Shown: piece by piece, positions 1-11,453 of the stretch
How positions within the stretch are numbered: position 1 is the stretch's first letter
Layout: each line of letters begins with the position of its first letter
Origin: Ornithodoros turicata
Lineage: Eukaryota > Arthropoda > Arachnida > Ixodida > Argasidae
Length of the DNA: 64,000 nucleotides
Direction: 5' to 3'
Assembly (NCBI RefSeq): GCF_037126465.1
Contig: NW_026999461.1
Span: 62,001 to 126,000, forward strand
Made by a program: the position numbers and the translations under genes
The notes under the pieces: generated by a model
The model's input: only the letters and a program-made list of their open reading frames with translations
What the model was told of the DNA's origin: nothing
Database searches by the model: none

Positions 1-1709
1 ACGTCATCATATCTTGTAGTTCTGATGTTTTTGTTCCTTGCATTAAATTTCGTCAGTTGAGAGTAAGCTGTTTCTGTTGTCGTGTCTCCTACTTTGTCCG
101 ACGTCCCCCTTGGCAGCCTAAACTAGTAATGTCACACCAACTACCCCAACTTTGCACTTTGGCATCGGAAATGCTGGGGACAAGAGATGCATCATGTGGT
201 GCGATCTTCACTTTGCAGTATCCACATGCCTGCGATAAAACATTCAGTGTGCGGTCACCGTCATTTTGATGGCGCAGCTGACGTGTACGCGTTGAAACGA
301 TGTGTCCAGACTCCAGAGGTATAACCGGAATCAGGCGGGCCAATCCGGTTGAAGTAAAAAGAAACAGAGAAGAACTTATCTTTCATGAACAGATATTGGC
401 TAAGCGTACTTAATTGTGCCGACTGTTTCCGCAGCGTAAATTTGCTTGCAGCGCGTACTACGCTTTCGGAGCGTTTAGCTGCACACAGTCCAACGACCTT
501 GTCGTCGTACTTGGCGTTCACCCGCTTGGCCAATCCAATCCAATCCAGCATAGTTCTGTTGAACGCGGAGCGCGTAGAGGACGCGTTTTGTCAGGTAAGC
601 TCACCATTGAAGTTAATTTTTCTCTATTAATATGTTGTTTATTCATCTCTATAGCGACGCCAAGGGTACGAGGATCTCGGAGGGGTCGCCGTCAGAAGCG
701 ACACAGCATCGGCGGAATCTGAGAATTCGTCTATTTAGAAGCGTGGTTTGTAGGGATTTTCATTGCCGACAGTGAACGCATGTAACAACATTGATTTGTT
801 AAATGTGTCGGATTTGAAAGCTTGGACAACCATAATTCGATTACTTCAAAGATTGTCATAAAAATGTCTTGTTTTCGCGTCGATGTGTAACATTAGTGAT
901 GTGGCGTCTCCCCCAGTTCGCATACGGTACAGCGTGTAATTCCCACCAAGTCTGAGCAAAGTCAACGTATGTGGGCAGTGTCTCTTCGTCTGTTGATCGC
1001 GGTGATATGAAAGCTGAAATATTAATACGGAAAACATTTGGTTGCAGTGTGTCATCGTGGCGTTACCCTGGCATCGGTGACAGGAGCGTTCACCAAGTGC
1101 GGGCGTTCACTTTGACTGACCATGAGTTCGAAAGGTATGTCACCCCATTATTTCGAGAATGTCGCAAGGAATGGTAGGAAAAGGTCGTGATAACATAGTA
1201 CTTGTTGTGTGATGTCACAGAATATACATAGAACATACACGCTCAATACATCGCACATACACATACGCTCAATACACTCTGAAGCAAATGAGCGACTATC
1301 AGGTAGCGCTGTTTCCTCGAGAACTGCTGGACCAGGGGATACCAAATTCCCAATAACCGAAGAAAAGCAGTGAAAGAAACCCTTATTGTAAATACATAAG
1401 TATGATTATGAAGAGCGTCAAAATAAAAACATCATGACGACTAAACTGAAAGTCCACACCTGACTCAACACGATTGAACCCAATCTGGGTTTAGTCACGT
1501 GCTGTATTTTTGAAGAAAGTTATAACTGTTATCTCTGAATTCGGTAAAAAAAAGTAAATTCCGAAAAAGTCAGGCCTAGTTATATTTTTCAGCAAATTTG
1601 CGGTAAGTATTACGCAATGTTTCTGCTAGAAAATTTGACTGTAATCAGGTTAAACAGTATGCGCAGGTGACGTGTCATTTTTCTAACAGCTGTGTCATAA
1701 TTCTTCTAG
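1..1709. other. Mostly uncharacterised sequence, possible decayed exons
   Basis: I recognise no protein here. An open stretch on the plus strand ends near 593 at a plausible splice donor (CAG followed by gtaagc), and a pyrimidine-rich stretch ending in an AG near 652 could be the matching acceptor. Another donor-like site follows an open stretch near 1137. These could be upstream exons of the DUF4806-type last exon at 1710, but I see no sequence similarity that proves it. A short direct repeat of CGCTCAATACA units lies at about 1238-1278. Confidence 0.3.
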
Positions 1710-1710
1710 G

Positions 1711-1831
1711 CATCGTGATGTCCAACCGGCTGCTTAAGAATGCCACACGCAGCGAAGTGGGGCACAACATAAAATCGTGGCTGAGGCACGCCAAAGAGCG
1801 CCACGACAGGACGCCTAAATCGTCTAAATAA
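1711..1831 (+). CDS. Orphan last exon of a DUF4806-type protein
   Basis: After an acceptor (cttctag, ending about 1710) there is an open stretch of about 40 codons ending in TAA at 1829-1831. It encodes the C-terminal signature seen in DUF4806 proteins: a short helix, then a conserved W-L-R-H-A block (here SWLRHAKER) and a basic tail. The same WLRHA block occurs in the last exon of the fuller DUF4806 gene on the minus strand at 23566-23744, although the two are otherwise diverged. I could not find the IGG-containing exon that should precede it, so this is either the tail of a gene whose earlier exons are decayed or outside the window, or a fragment. DUF4806 proteins are of unknown biochemical function and often accompany transposons. 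Confidence 0.45.
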
Positions 1832-2112
1832 GTGGCAAGAGTGGAAGGACTAAATCACAGCAAAAGTGGCAGCTATGTACTGTTTTCTTGCGTGCCAATG
1901 TGGAATGCCTTCACAGTGTCTTAACTGCCTTGATGCATCAGTTATGCTGGTTTTGTACAACTACAAAATGCTTCAAGGGGTGAACATGATGAAAGAATGC
2001 GGAGTGTAACACTAGGACGGACAAGCACGCACAAACAGCTTAATGTGGGTAACTTAGGCCATGTCTCTCCTGAGTTCTTTCAAAAGATGATTTTCACAGG
2101 GAGGTAGGCCTA
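1832..2112. other. Non-coding spacer
   Basis: I see nothing recognisable between the orphan exon and the fold-back element. It may contain the 3' untranslated region of the exon, but no clear AATAAA signal follows the stop. Confidence 0.3.
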
Positions 2113-2114
2113 TA

Positions 2115-2888
2115 CAGGGTGTTTCACCAAGAGTCACAAAACATTTAACTGGCGATGTACCTGCTGGAGGACTGTGAGACTTTCGGCAACTACCTCCTCG
2201 AAATTTTGGCACCATTGAGGAAGTCTTTGGCCAATTTTTAATTGTGGAAAATTTATTTTGTCAATTGAACTACAAAAATCGTCATGCGAAACTTTTTTAA
2301 ACAGAAATATGAAGTCCTCCACGGATAACCGCAGACCCAACAAAAACTGCACAATATCGCAACAGAAATAGTCGACAAAAATTAGTGGAAATAAGGCTTC
2401 AGCCCTGCTTGCATGATTTTCTCAAAGGAATGTGTGCGAAATGTATGCCTTGAGGAGGAACTGTCCCTACCTTCATTTGTTTTGCCTTGTCACCACCGTC
2501 AAGGTCAGAGCAGGGGAAATAATAATAAAGCAAGAGGCGGGAACCCTTCCTCCTCTCCCCACATCTTCCGTACGATCTTCTTAGTGGCAATCGAGCAGGC
2601 GGGGCTAAAGTGGAATATTTACTAATTTTCTTATACTATTTCTGTTGCAATACTGTGCAGTTTTTGTTGGGTATGTGGTTATTCATGGAGGACTTCACAT
2701 TTGTGTAAAAAAAGTGAGGTTCCCTTAGCATTTTCAAAGTTCGATTGAAAAAAAAGTTGGATAATAAAAAATTGTCCAAAGCCTTCCTAAATGCAGGCAA
2801 AGGTTTCCAGAAGGTAATTGCAAAAAGTCCCACAATCCCTGCGAGTACGTCGCAAGCTGGAATTTATCATTTTAGGTGAAACACCCTG
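2115..2888. mobile_element. Fold-back MITE with TA target duplication
   Basis: The ends are CAGGGTGTTTCACC and its reverse complement, flanked by TA at 2113-2114 and 2889-2890, as expected for a Tc1/mariner-type insertion. The inverted similarity extends about 270 bp inwards on each side (roughly 2115-2385 against 2888-2620) at moderate identity; both arms contain the string CCCAACAAAAACTGCACA. The central 230 bp is unique and codes for nothing I recognise. No transposase is present, so it is non-autonomous. A single similar end (ACAGGGTGTTTCAG) occurs near 52544. Confidence 0.75.
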
Positions 2889-4423
2889 TATAGTGGCTAA
2901 CGTTACTCGCAGCCATCCCAATACAGAATAGCCCGTTCCATGACATGATGCAGAAGGGAGGCCATTACGCTCTTCCGTGTTGATGTGGCGGTAATATCGT
3001 TAGCCACCACTCACTAATCCTGATTCCAAGTGAGGTAATCTTTTCAAAGAGCTTGGGAGAGGCATAGGCTAACACATGTCAGTTAAAGTTGAATGGCGTA
3101 TGTGCGTGCTTGTCCGTTAGGCGCCACCCGCATGGAGCGTATTTTGCAACCGAAATGGTCCAGCGTTGCCTCCGCCGAGCCGCGCGGAACGTGAGCAGCG
3201 CGGTACCTAAGCTCTTCCAACCGCATGAGACGGATTCTCGGCTGGCCGGGCGGCGTGGTTGGCATGGTGACGCGTCGGCATCCTGCTATGGACGCGGTTG
3301 CCATGGTTGCAGGATGACACGTGTTGAGGGCAACACATGGATGTCCTCGAAAACACCAGCAAGATGCATTTTTATCTATCTTATGCAGTACCTCATTGTG
3401 TAAGTCGAGCTTACAAGGTATCAGTTCAGTAATCACAAAAACCATAAACTAGTTATAAGACAGACATTGAATTAATAAATGATACGTGACAGCGGTGATA
3501 ATGCGCTCTTTGCCTACAACAGCGTGAAATGCTGTAGCAGACGACAGAAGCCGTTGTCTCAAAGAATACGACCAATACGATAATACTAGATGGGAACTGA
3601 ACACACGACTATGTGTCCGTGCGTCTAACGAACGTTGGAAGCAGTCAGAGAGAAACAAAATTTCAAAACCTTTGCTGTTTTTGCTTGATATACTAGGTAC
3701 ATGAAAATAGCAGGGTGATAAATGTCTGCAATCCCAAATAGTTTTTGAAACAGTTGGTTCTCTCTCTTCCTTCTCTTTTTGAATCCGTGTTAGCGCCGCG
3801 AAGCAACTACGACTTTGAGCAGCGTACAGACGTGGACAGATGGAGAGAGGACAATTCAAGGAGTGGGGGACAGTGGGGTTAGTATGCGTCCTGTGTCGAC
3901 TTCAGGGGGAACTGCGCCGCGAAACAGAGCAAGTGTTTGGACTGGTTGGTATATGTTTAAATTAAAAATTATTTTTAAAAAACCCAGTGCTGGGTAGGAC
4001 GAGGACGAAGGATAAAAACAACAAGGACCGGCACTGACTGTGCCGCTTCATACGTACATAGTTGCATTGTAGCTATATACTGGTGAAAGCACGCTATGTC
4101 ATCTGTTTCCACTTTCGTAAACAAGCAGTCAAGATGTGCGTCCTTTTTTGTGCCCCGGCGTCCCCGAGGCGCTTCTGGTTTCGTCTGGTTCCATCTGGTT
4201 ATATGTTGGTTGCGCTTCGCGTCCCGGTTGTGTGCTTTGCTCCTGCAGCATCGGATATCGCACGCTCACAACACTTCGGCTACCAAGCTCAATTTTACAC
4301 AAGGTATGGATTTACATATTGTTTAATTGATATACCGTGAAAATGTAGGAGAATGGAGAACACTTTACGGAGTGATACTCATATTCCTGTTGCAGATTAC
4401 CTAGTTCGTTTTGATTGCGTGCG

Positions 4424-6877
4424 ATGAATAGGGAGAGAGAATTACTCCTCATGAAGGATATGCTTCTTCTTCTGAAGAGGAAAAAAGAGTCGAAACGCAA
4501 AGAGAAGCGGTGGTGGGTTCGGCCGCTCTGGCAGGATCGGAGAACTGAAAGCGAGTACTGGACTGCGGTAAGCAGCGCAAAACTGCGAAAACAACTCGAC
4601 ATAACTTTAGCGGCCGCAATAAGTATTGTTGTTTTTGCTTGCTTTTTCCTCAGATGAAGAAGATGAGAGACCATGGTGATTCCAATTACTTTGTGATGTA
4701 CTTCCGCATGATGCCAGAGACTTTCGATCGGCTGCACAGTCTGGTAGAAGAAGATTTGAAGAAGCAGCACGTAGTGAGAGAGCCACTCACATCACAAGAG
4801 AGACTCGCACTTACGTTGCGGTAAGCACCTGCAACATTGGTTTGCCCTCCATACAATTGCATTGTCTTGCTAATTCGTGGGCTTACTACCTGCCCTGCTT
4901 TTCAAAGTTGGTATGGATTATCATTTATTCAGGATTGCAAGTACGTTATAAATATTGCGTAATTCTGTAATTTTGAATTGCAAGTACGGGGGTGGGTCAT
5001 TAACAGTTACATTGTAACAGCATTGTATTACTAACAACATGTGTTAGCTGAAATTACGAAAGCTCCAGTGTATAGGGGATGCACAGGAAACACTGTAATG
5101 TTGCAAAACTTTGTTTTCTTGGGGGGGGGGGCATGTAGGGTGTGTGTATAAATCTCTCCGTACAACTTTTGATGTCCACTCAAAAGATGCATATACATTT
5201 AAAAAATAATAGGGTGCATGAATACTATTGAAGACAGTTTTAGAGAATGATGATCTTTTTGCCTGTTCCCTATAGCAGAACGCTTAAAATGTTATAGGTA
5301 CCTCTCATCAGGCATGGCCTTCAAGGACATAGCCATGGCCTACAGAGTAGGGATCGAGACGTCTCGGGAGGCTGTGCACTTAACATGCGTAGCACTGTGG
5401 AATAGGCTGAAGGATCTACACATGATGGTATGCATTGTTTAATTAAAGGTGACAAGGTGTGCTTTCTAAAATTAAAGGGAGAACATAAGCGTGTCAAAAC
5501 TTGACCACAGGCTCTCAGAATTATTTCTGGATTAGACATATATGAACAGTTTGTGAAAGCCAGCAGAATTATCTACAGCAGTGTCATGTTTTATCCCCAA
5601 ATAATTGCATAGCAACAAATTTTAATGGAGAGGGATTTCAATGGAGGGGGGACTCTTAATGTGACGACTGCAGTTATCAAGGCTACTCAGCATTGACCCT
5701 TCACAAGTGCACATCTTCACAGAATGCGGACAATTCACATGAATCAGCTTTCCTCTGTGGGTAGCTCACTTCCCATCGAAACATTCTGTAGCAGTATAAA
5801 TAACACTTTTCTGGTCATCATGTTTAGAAGGCTGTGGATTATCATGAACAACCTGGTGTATACATAATTTCCCACAGCCCCCCAAAGAGTCACAGTGGAG
5901 AAGCATTGCAGGCGGATTTTCAGAGCGGTGGAACTTCCCGAACTGCACTGGAGCAGTTGATGGGAAGCACATACGAATTGCCGCCCCTAGTAAGTCTGGG
6001 AGCACGTACTTCAACTATAAGGTAACTTATTACTGCTGGTACTTAAAAAGATCGTTCCTTGCAAAGACTTGTGTTTTACACCTCGTGTTCCTTCCACTTA
6101 GGGCCACTTCTCCATCGTCCTAATGGCCGTTGTGGACAGTCTATACAGATTCACACTCATTGATGTGGGTGCTGAGGGCCGTCAGAGTGACTCTGGTGTG
6201 TTCAAGGCTTCTGCACTTGGACATCACCTAGATGCTGGCACCCTAGGCATGCCTGGAATGATGAAACTGCCTCAGTCAAATGTGATCGTCCCCCATGTTT
6301 TTGTGGGCGACGAAGCTTTTCAGCTGAAGCCAAACTTCCTTCGCCCGTATTCTGGACGTGGTCTCTCTGTTAAGGAGAGAGTTTTTAACTTGAGGCTAAG
6401 CCGTGCCAGGTAAACCTTTTTTAAGCTTAAAATTGACGTTTCATATCCAATCAAGACTCCTATGTACAGTAGTTGTGCTATATGTTTTTCCAACTATGCA
6501 GGCACTGTGCTGAGAATGCATTTGGTATTCTCGCCTCACGTTGGAGGATACTGCTGACGACAATTAACCTCAACCCATCTAATGTGGACAACGTTGTGAA
6601 GGCCGCTTGTGTTCTGCACAACTTCCTGGCTGATTGTTGTGGGGTGCCTTCAGGAGTAGTCGATCAGGTCGATCGCTTCGGCAACATCACCGAAGGGAGC
6701 TGGCATGCCGAAGCAGGGCATTTCGTTGAAGAACACCGCCTGGAGCGCACTTCTGCACGCAATCATAGTAGGGATGCAGCAAGGTGCAGGGACTTGTATG
6801 CTAACTACTTTGTCAGCAGTGCAGGCCAACTAGAGTGGCAGTGGCCGAGGGTAGGTGCTCAAGGGCCCCAAAATTAA
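4424..6877 (+). CDS. Harbinger DDE transposase (HARBI1-like), six exons
   Basis: Exons: 4424-4567, 4654-4820, 5298-5427, 5878-6021, 6102-6409 and 6502-6877. All introns are GT-AG and the phases fit (0, 2, 0, 0, 2), giving 422 residues and a TAA stop. The product is the DDE_Tnp_4/HARBI1-type nuclease that excises and inserts the element. The catalytic triad is visible: D175 in GAVDGKHI (exon 4), D265 in VFVGDEAF (exon 5) and E302 in ENAFGIL (exon 6), with the usual 37-residue D-E spacing. The N-terminus is basic and holds an RRWW-like KRWWVRPLW block, followed by the YFRMMPETFD and REPLTSQERLALTLRYL segments characteristic of Harbinger N-terminal domains. No frameshift or internal stop is present. 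I chose the ATG at 4424 because it is the first one in the open frame that leads into the KRWW block. It faces the MADF partner gene at 10395-7879. Confidence 0.93.
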
Positions 6878-7878
6878 CATGATGAAGATTATGCCATTAC
6901 AAATATGCGTCACACCACTGAGATGGACTGCAACACAGGTTAACCTACCAGTCTCACACTTGGTTTCATTTTTTGTAATTGTATAATAAAATAAGCATTG
7001 TATTGTATTGTATTGTAAGCAAGCAGTCACATTGATTGCATTGTTGCAGGGTAATAAAGCCACATAAAGATGGACATGTGGATTGTGCAATAAATTCCTC
7101 ATTTTATTACATATATTCTATTTCAAATTATATAAAATTTCAGTAGCCATACTGGGAAATGTAGCAAGGAGCACAACATCTTACACACACAGATTAGTAC
7201 CAGAATGCTGTGCAGTAGGAAGAAGGTTAGCAGGGATTTTCACAGTGAGCTTTTCCCGGGAAAAAAATCTTACATTGTGCCAAACATACTCAAATGTCGT
7301 ATCTGTATGTGTCTATCATTTGCAGTAATATCTCGGTGAAACTGGCCTTTGCAGAATCACAGCAAAGCTGATTTTCTGTATGCACACAGAACATACTACT
7401 TCTATGAGTGCTATGATGCTAGATGTGTCCAAGACTTACTAAATCACATTTCACATGGAACTCTGATTACATTTTAGCTTTGGTAACTTTTCCTGTAACT
7501 TCATTACTTTTTTGGTTATTAACACAGCTCTTCCTGTAGCACACAATGAAAATGATGGTAAGGCACGGTATAGATATCTGTCATTGTGCTCAGAAAATGA
7601 GTGTGGGCAATGTAGAAGCTGTGGTTACTCTGCTTGGTATCCTGGTGTTAGAAGTTGTCAATACACACACAAACACATATAAACCAGAGTTTGAATTTAT
7701 TTCAATGTGAAATCTTGTATTTACACTGAAGCACAAGGGTGTTTAAATCAAACAGAAATACGCACAAAAACTACAGTACAGCTAATGTGAATTACTAAGA
7801 TAAAAAATAAGAAGGAATAAATATTAATGTCCGATGCAGCAAATGATTCCACACCTAAATCTTCCATTAAATCTAGAT
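6878..7878. other. Intergenic region between the two convergent Harbinger-1 genes
   Basis: This AT-rich spacer should contain both 3' untranslated regions. An AATAAAATAAGC stretch near 6984 is a likely polyadenylation signal for the transposase, followed by a short (ATTGT)n run at about 6997-7016. I see no further gene. Confidence 0.45.
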
Positions 7879-10395
7879 TTACATTTTGTCATATTTTTTA
7901 AGTATTTGTATGAATTCAATCCTCATGTCATTGATATGCTCCGGAGCGCACCTCCGCATGCCTTCAGCTAATACGGCAGCAAAACTTTCATGCTCATCGG
8001 GCTTGTTTTGAAGGCGTTCGTCAATGGCACGCAGGTATGCATCCTCCTCGCTGTTGTTATTTCTCCTCTTCCGCTTTTTACTTAATTCTGCCGCACGAGG
8101 TGGTTGTCTAGGGGTTGCTGTGCGAGGTGTTGTAGCGCAAGGAGTTTCAGTGCTGGATGTAGGAATAGGTGATGATGGAGTGTTGGGTAGTGCAGCAGGA
8201 AGGTTTGGGGTATAGGACTGGCTGTGGGATGCAGGTGAGGCAGATACAGGGGACATACAGGTTTCAAAGGATGGGTAAGCTGAGGACTGCTGGGATGCTC
8301 CTTGGGTCGGGGGAATATCACTCACAGCCAGAGAGGTTGACTGCACAGTGTCGTCATCTGCTACATTGTAAAATGAATTAATGAGAGACGACACTGTGTC
8401 AGCCGTCCCCGCTCTGTCCATGGGCGCTACAGGAGGCAGTTGGAGGTTTCCAGAAGTCCTAAAGTAGGATTTAACAAAAACGTTGTCAGACATGTCACAA
8501 ACAGAAGTACTTTCATCTGTGTATTCACATTCCGGTTCAGTAATATCCGGTGGACTGGAGTAATATATTGACAGCACAAACATGCCAGTATTTGAGCATT
8601 TCAAAAGTGTTCACTTTAAACACTTGCATGAACTGCTGTGGTTTAACCACTAGTGTAAGAACAAAGCAAGAAAGACATATAGGTGTGGCATTAAAAGGGC
8701 AATTGTAGGAGTTAACAACACAGCATTCTTAAATGAGTTACTGACACTCAGAGCTAGTACTTAATGGTTAAATGCTTAATGGTGTACAAAGAAAATACCT
8801 CCTCGTAGTGCACACATCTTTTAAAAAGAACAGCTGCCCAAAGTAGGGCCAGGTGTCGTCTTCCGGGTAAACCTCGCACTCCTCAAAAGAGGCACCGCTC
8901 CTCTTCTTTTTTCTTATTTCTTGGAACTTTTTCCAGAAATTGTCTCGTATTGACTTCCATTTCTTCTGAGCTGCGTCAACTGCACGAAACAAGTGTTATC
9001 CATATTATATACCACAGAGATGTATATAACTTAACATGCTCAAGTTAGTCTTATCTTAAGATATCTTAAATTTTTTTTAGTATTGAAGCATTAGCATCTA
9101 AATTTAGCATTTTTATTTTATAATTTTTATTTGGCATTTAGTATCTAACTTCAAAACTATGAAGTAACTTGTACTCGCTTCAACTTGTACTCGCTTCTTA
9201 AGTTACTCCTGAGAGTGATTTATTGAAGTCCCCCCGCCAACACCCACCCAAATATTTTTCGACATCCCTGTCCATGGATCTTCCTAAGATTTTCATTTCT
9301 GGGTGTGTGATAGCTGTTTTGGCCCTTCGTGCAGGTAGTTTTGTGGGGTGTTGCATGATTGTTTTAGCCATTAGGGCCGTGCTGGGAAAACCCCTGCCCC
9401 CTCCTATTCCGTCCTGTGTAACCCTACAAGGGGCCTTATGTCAGCAACGTTACACAAAGCTGTCACAACATAAATGCAATAATGACCACAAAATGGGGCT
9501 TGTGGTTCTGGATATACTACTGTCATAAGCAGACCGCGGATTTGCATGTTTTTTTTTTTCCTGGTTATGCCGGTCTTGATATCTGCATGTTTTGGAGCCG
9601 AATGTTTTGGCAATGCAGTGTGTCGAATCCAGAACCACAAGTACAAGCTAACAGTGTGTCATATTTTCATTTTCTAACCATTCCTTATTCGCGTTGATGA
9701 ACTAGTAGCCTGAGGAGATGTCGCAGTTGTGCAAAAATAAACAGCTTTTCAAGTTGCTGCTGCATACTTCCCAATATGATTTCACAGTATTTTTAGCATA
9801 GTTGCATATGTATTATGAGAAATTTCAGTGCATATCAATCCGTGGTCTGGTCGTAAGATACTTCCTTTCACTGGGTGTCCACACAAGCAACATCACCGGG
9901 CAAAATGTATCCTGCTCGAAAGTGTGCACCAAGAACATATTGCGGAAGAACAAGAGTATCCGAATATCCACTTTTATCTTCACTTTCTTTGTTTGATAAT
10001 TAATTTGGAAAACTGCAACTTGGTAGTAATTTAAAGCAAAGAGATTCCTTTGTCAGTAATCTGTATTTTACTCATATACACTTCAAGGTTCAGTAATTAG
10101 TGCTCCACTCTCCTACATTTTGCCTGGTACTCAGTAACTTCAACCCAAAAAAATTGCTGAGTGTCTTCCACAAGTCTGACATACCCACACCATTATCAAA
10201 ATATGCCCGGTGTGTATACTTTCGATGGATGTGAACAGTCAGTCACTCACCTTGGATTCCTAGAGTGTCTGCGACCTCCGTCCAGAGTAGTTGCTTCTTT
10301 ATCACATCTTTATACGCTTTCAGCTTGACATTCCACAATATTGGCCTCTTTTCGACTTCGCCAATAAGGCGTTCAACTTCCAAACGCGAAGCCAT
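7879..10395 (-). CDS. MADF-BESS protein, Harbinger-1 partner, three exons
   Basis: Exons on the minus strand: 10395-10251, 8979-8799 and 8554-7879. Splice sites are GT-AG, the phases (1, then 2) agree, and the frame runs 333 codons to a stop at 7879. Exons 1 and 2 make a MADF domain (about residues 2-105): an acidic helix with the RPILWNVK signature, then WTEVADTLGI, then AAQKKWKSIRDNFWKK and an aromatic WPYFGQLFFL block. Exon 3 is a low-complexity Ser/Pro/Thr linker, a basic nuclear-localisation-like KKRKRR at 268-273, and a BESS-like C-terminal helix at about 295-330. MADF domains bind DNA and BESS motifs mediate protein contacts, so this probably plays the part that Myb/SANT-like partners play in other Harbingers: end recognition or nuclear import of the transposase. 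A second ATG two codons upstream (10401) could also start it. Intron 1 carries a small MITE. Confidence 0.9.
9499..9641. repeat. Small MITE with 15-bp inverted ends, inside MADF intron 1
   Basis: CTTGTGGTTCTGGAT at 9499-9513 is repeated exactly in reverse complement at 9627-9641. The 143-bp unit contains a T-run and no coding potential. It lies in the first intron of the Harbinger-1 MADF gene. Confidence 0.6.
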
Positions 10396-11092
10396 GCTCA
10401 TTGCTTGTGCGCACTGTGCTGTATGGATGGTAAGCAGTGAGCTCACCATATGGTGAGCATAAGCATACTTGTATTGTACCATATGTACAGCTCTTCGAAG
10501 TGCGAGAAGAACGCTGACCCGCTGGCCCGACAGATGTTTCCGAACACATATCGTCGATGCGTTTTTTGCTTGGAATGTCTCAAAGCATAATATCAGAGTT
10601 TACAGTATTAGTTAAGCAATCACGGTTAGATGATCAGGCCAAATAATAAAGGATACATGGCACTGGCGATAATATGTTGGAAGCACTCGGCGATAAAGCA
10701 TGCCAGCCAACTATTACTATGACAGTCAAATTATATCAAATAAATAGTTGACTGTTGACTGCCACGACGTAAAGCACGACAGCTAGCCAACTATTTATTG
10801 CTTTTACTTGTAGGTATCGAGTTTGTTCAGTCACATACAAACATCCAAGACATCAAACAGGGACGTAGGAATCCGTCATCGTAATTAAAAGCACATAAAA
10901 CCACGAACAAAGGCGGCACACACACACACACACACACGAAGCTTATTGTACACAGGTTTATTAACTCACATACATACTGTTTAAAAGCTCCCGAAAATTT
11001 TCTTTCTGTGTCGACTATCCACGGAATCGACGCAGATCTCTGGGCTCCGAGAAGTATAAATTACATTTGCTTAAACGCGTAAATACACTTAC

Positions 11093-11225
11093 AAGTTCGT
11101 CCGCGACTTCTGTCCAGAATATATACTTCGTATTGTCTTTGCACTCGATCACCTTCACGTTCCAATGCACTTATCTTCTTAAAATCAGGCGTTCAACCTC
11201 TTTCAACCTCGAATACAGGCGCCAT
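11093..11225 (-). pseudogene. Damaged duplicate of MADF exon 1
   Basis: On the minus strand, from an ATG at 11225 to a donor (gtaagt) after 11093, this segment resembles Harbinger-1 MADF exon 1 at 10395-10251. It retains VERLI, then WNVKV, then WTEVADEL next to the donor. An in-frame stop and a shift in the middle prevent a single reading frame. It lies upstream of the functional exon 1 and just inside the right terminal repeat. It could be a decayed alternative first exon or the remnant of a tandem duplication of the MADF gene 5' end. Confidence 0.65.
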
Positions 11226-11453
11226 GTTTTTTATTTACGTGCCGTGCTGGAGCGGCTGGAGGGAGAGCGGTCACGTGCAGTTTCCTGTCACTGCTATTGG
11301 CTGGCCCCATTCCGCTCGCGCACTCCACTGCCGAAATTTCTATCCCGCCAGATATGAGCGTTTCGGCTGTTCGCCTATTGAACAATAGGCACGCTCGGCA
11401 CACGCTCCGCTTTAATTCGGCTGGCAAATACGCTCCATGCGGGTGGCGCCTTA

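Larger units (their letters stand above)
3120..11450. mobile_element. Complete PIF/Harbinger element (Harbinger-1)
   Basis: The left end at 3120 reads GGCGCCACCCGCATGGAG and continues to a 25-bp perfect match with the reverse complement of the right end finishing at 11450. Outside both ends is the trinucleotide TTA (3117-3119 and 11451-11453), the target duplication typical of PIF/Harbinger elements. The 8,331 bp between holds a spliced transposase gene reading right (4424-6877) and a spliced MADF-BESS gene reading left (10395-7879), arranged tail to tail about 1 kb apart. Both have full-length open frames with agreeing intron phases. About 1.3 kb of non-coding DNA precedes the transposase and about 1.05 kb follows the MADF gene start; the latter contains a damaged copy of MADF exon 1. 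The intact genes, clean ends and clean TSD argue for a recent insertion. Confidence 0.93.

Noticed and set aside
5100..5135. Run of G residues in Harbinger-1 transposase intron 2
   Set aside because: A simple homopolymer in an intron; no evidence of function.
8082..8321. Pro/His-rich open frame on the minus strand within MADF exon 3
   Set aside because: It is the shadow frame of the Ser/Pro-rich linker of the MADF-BESS protein.
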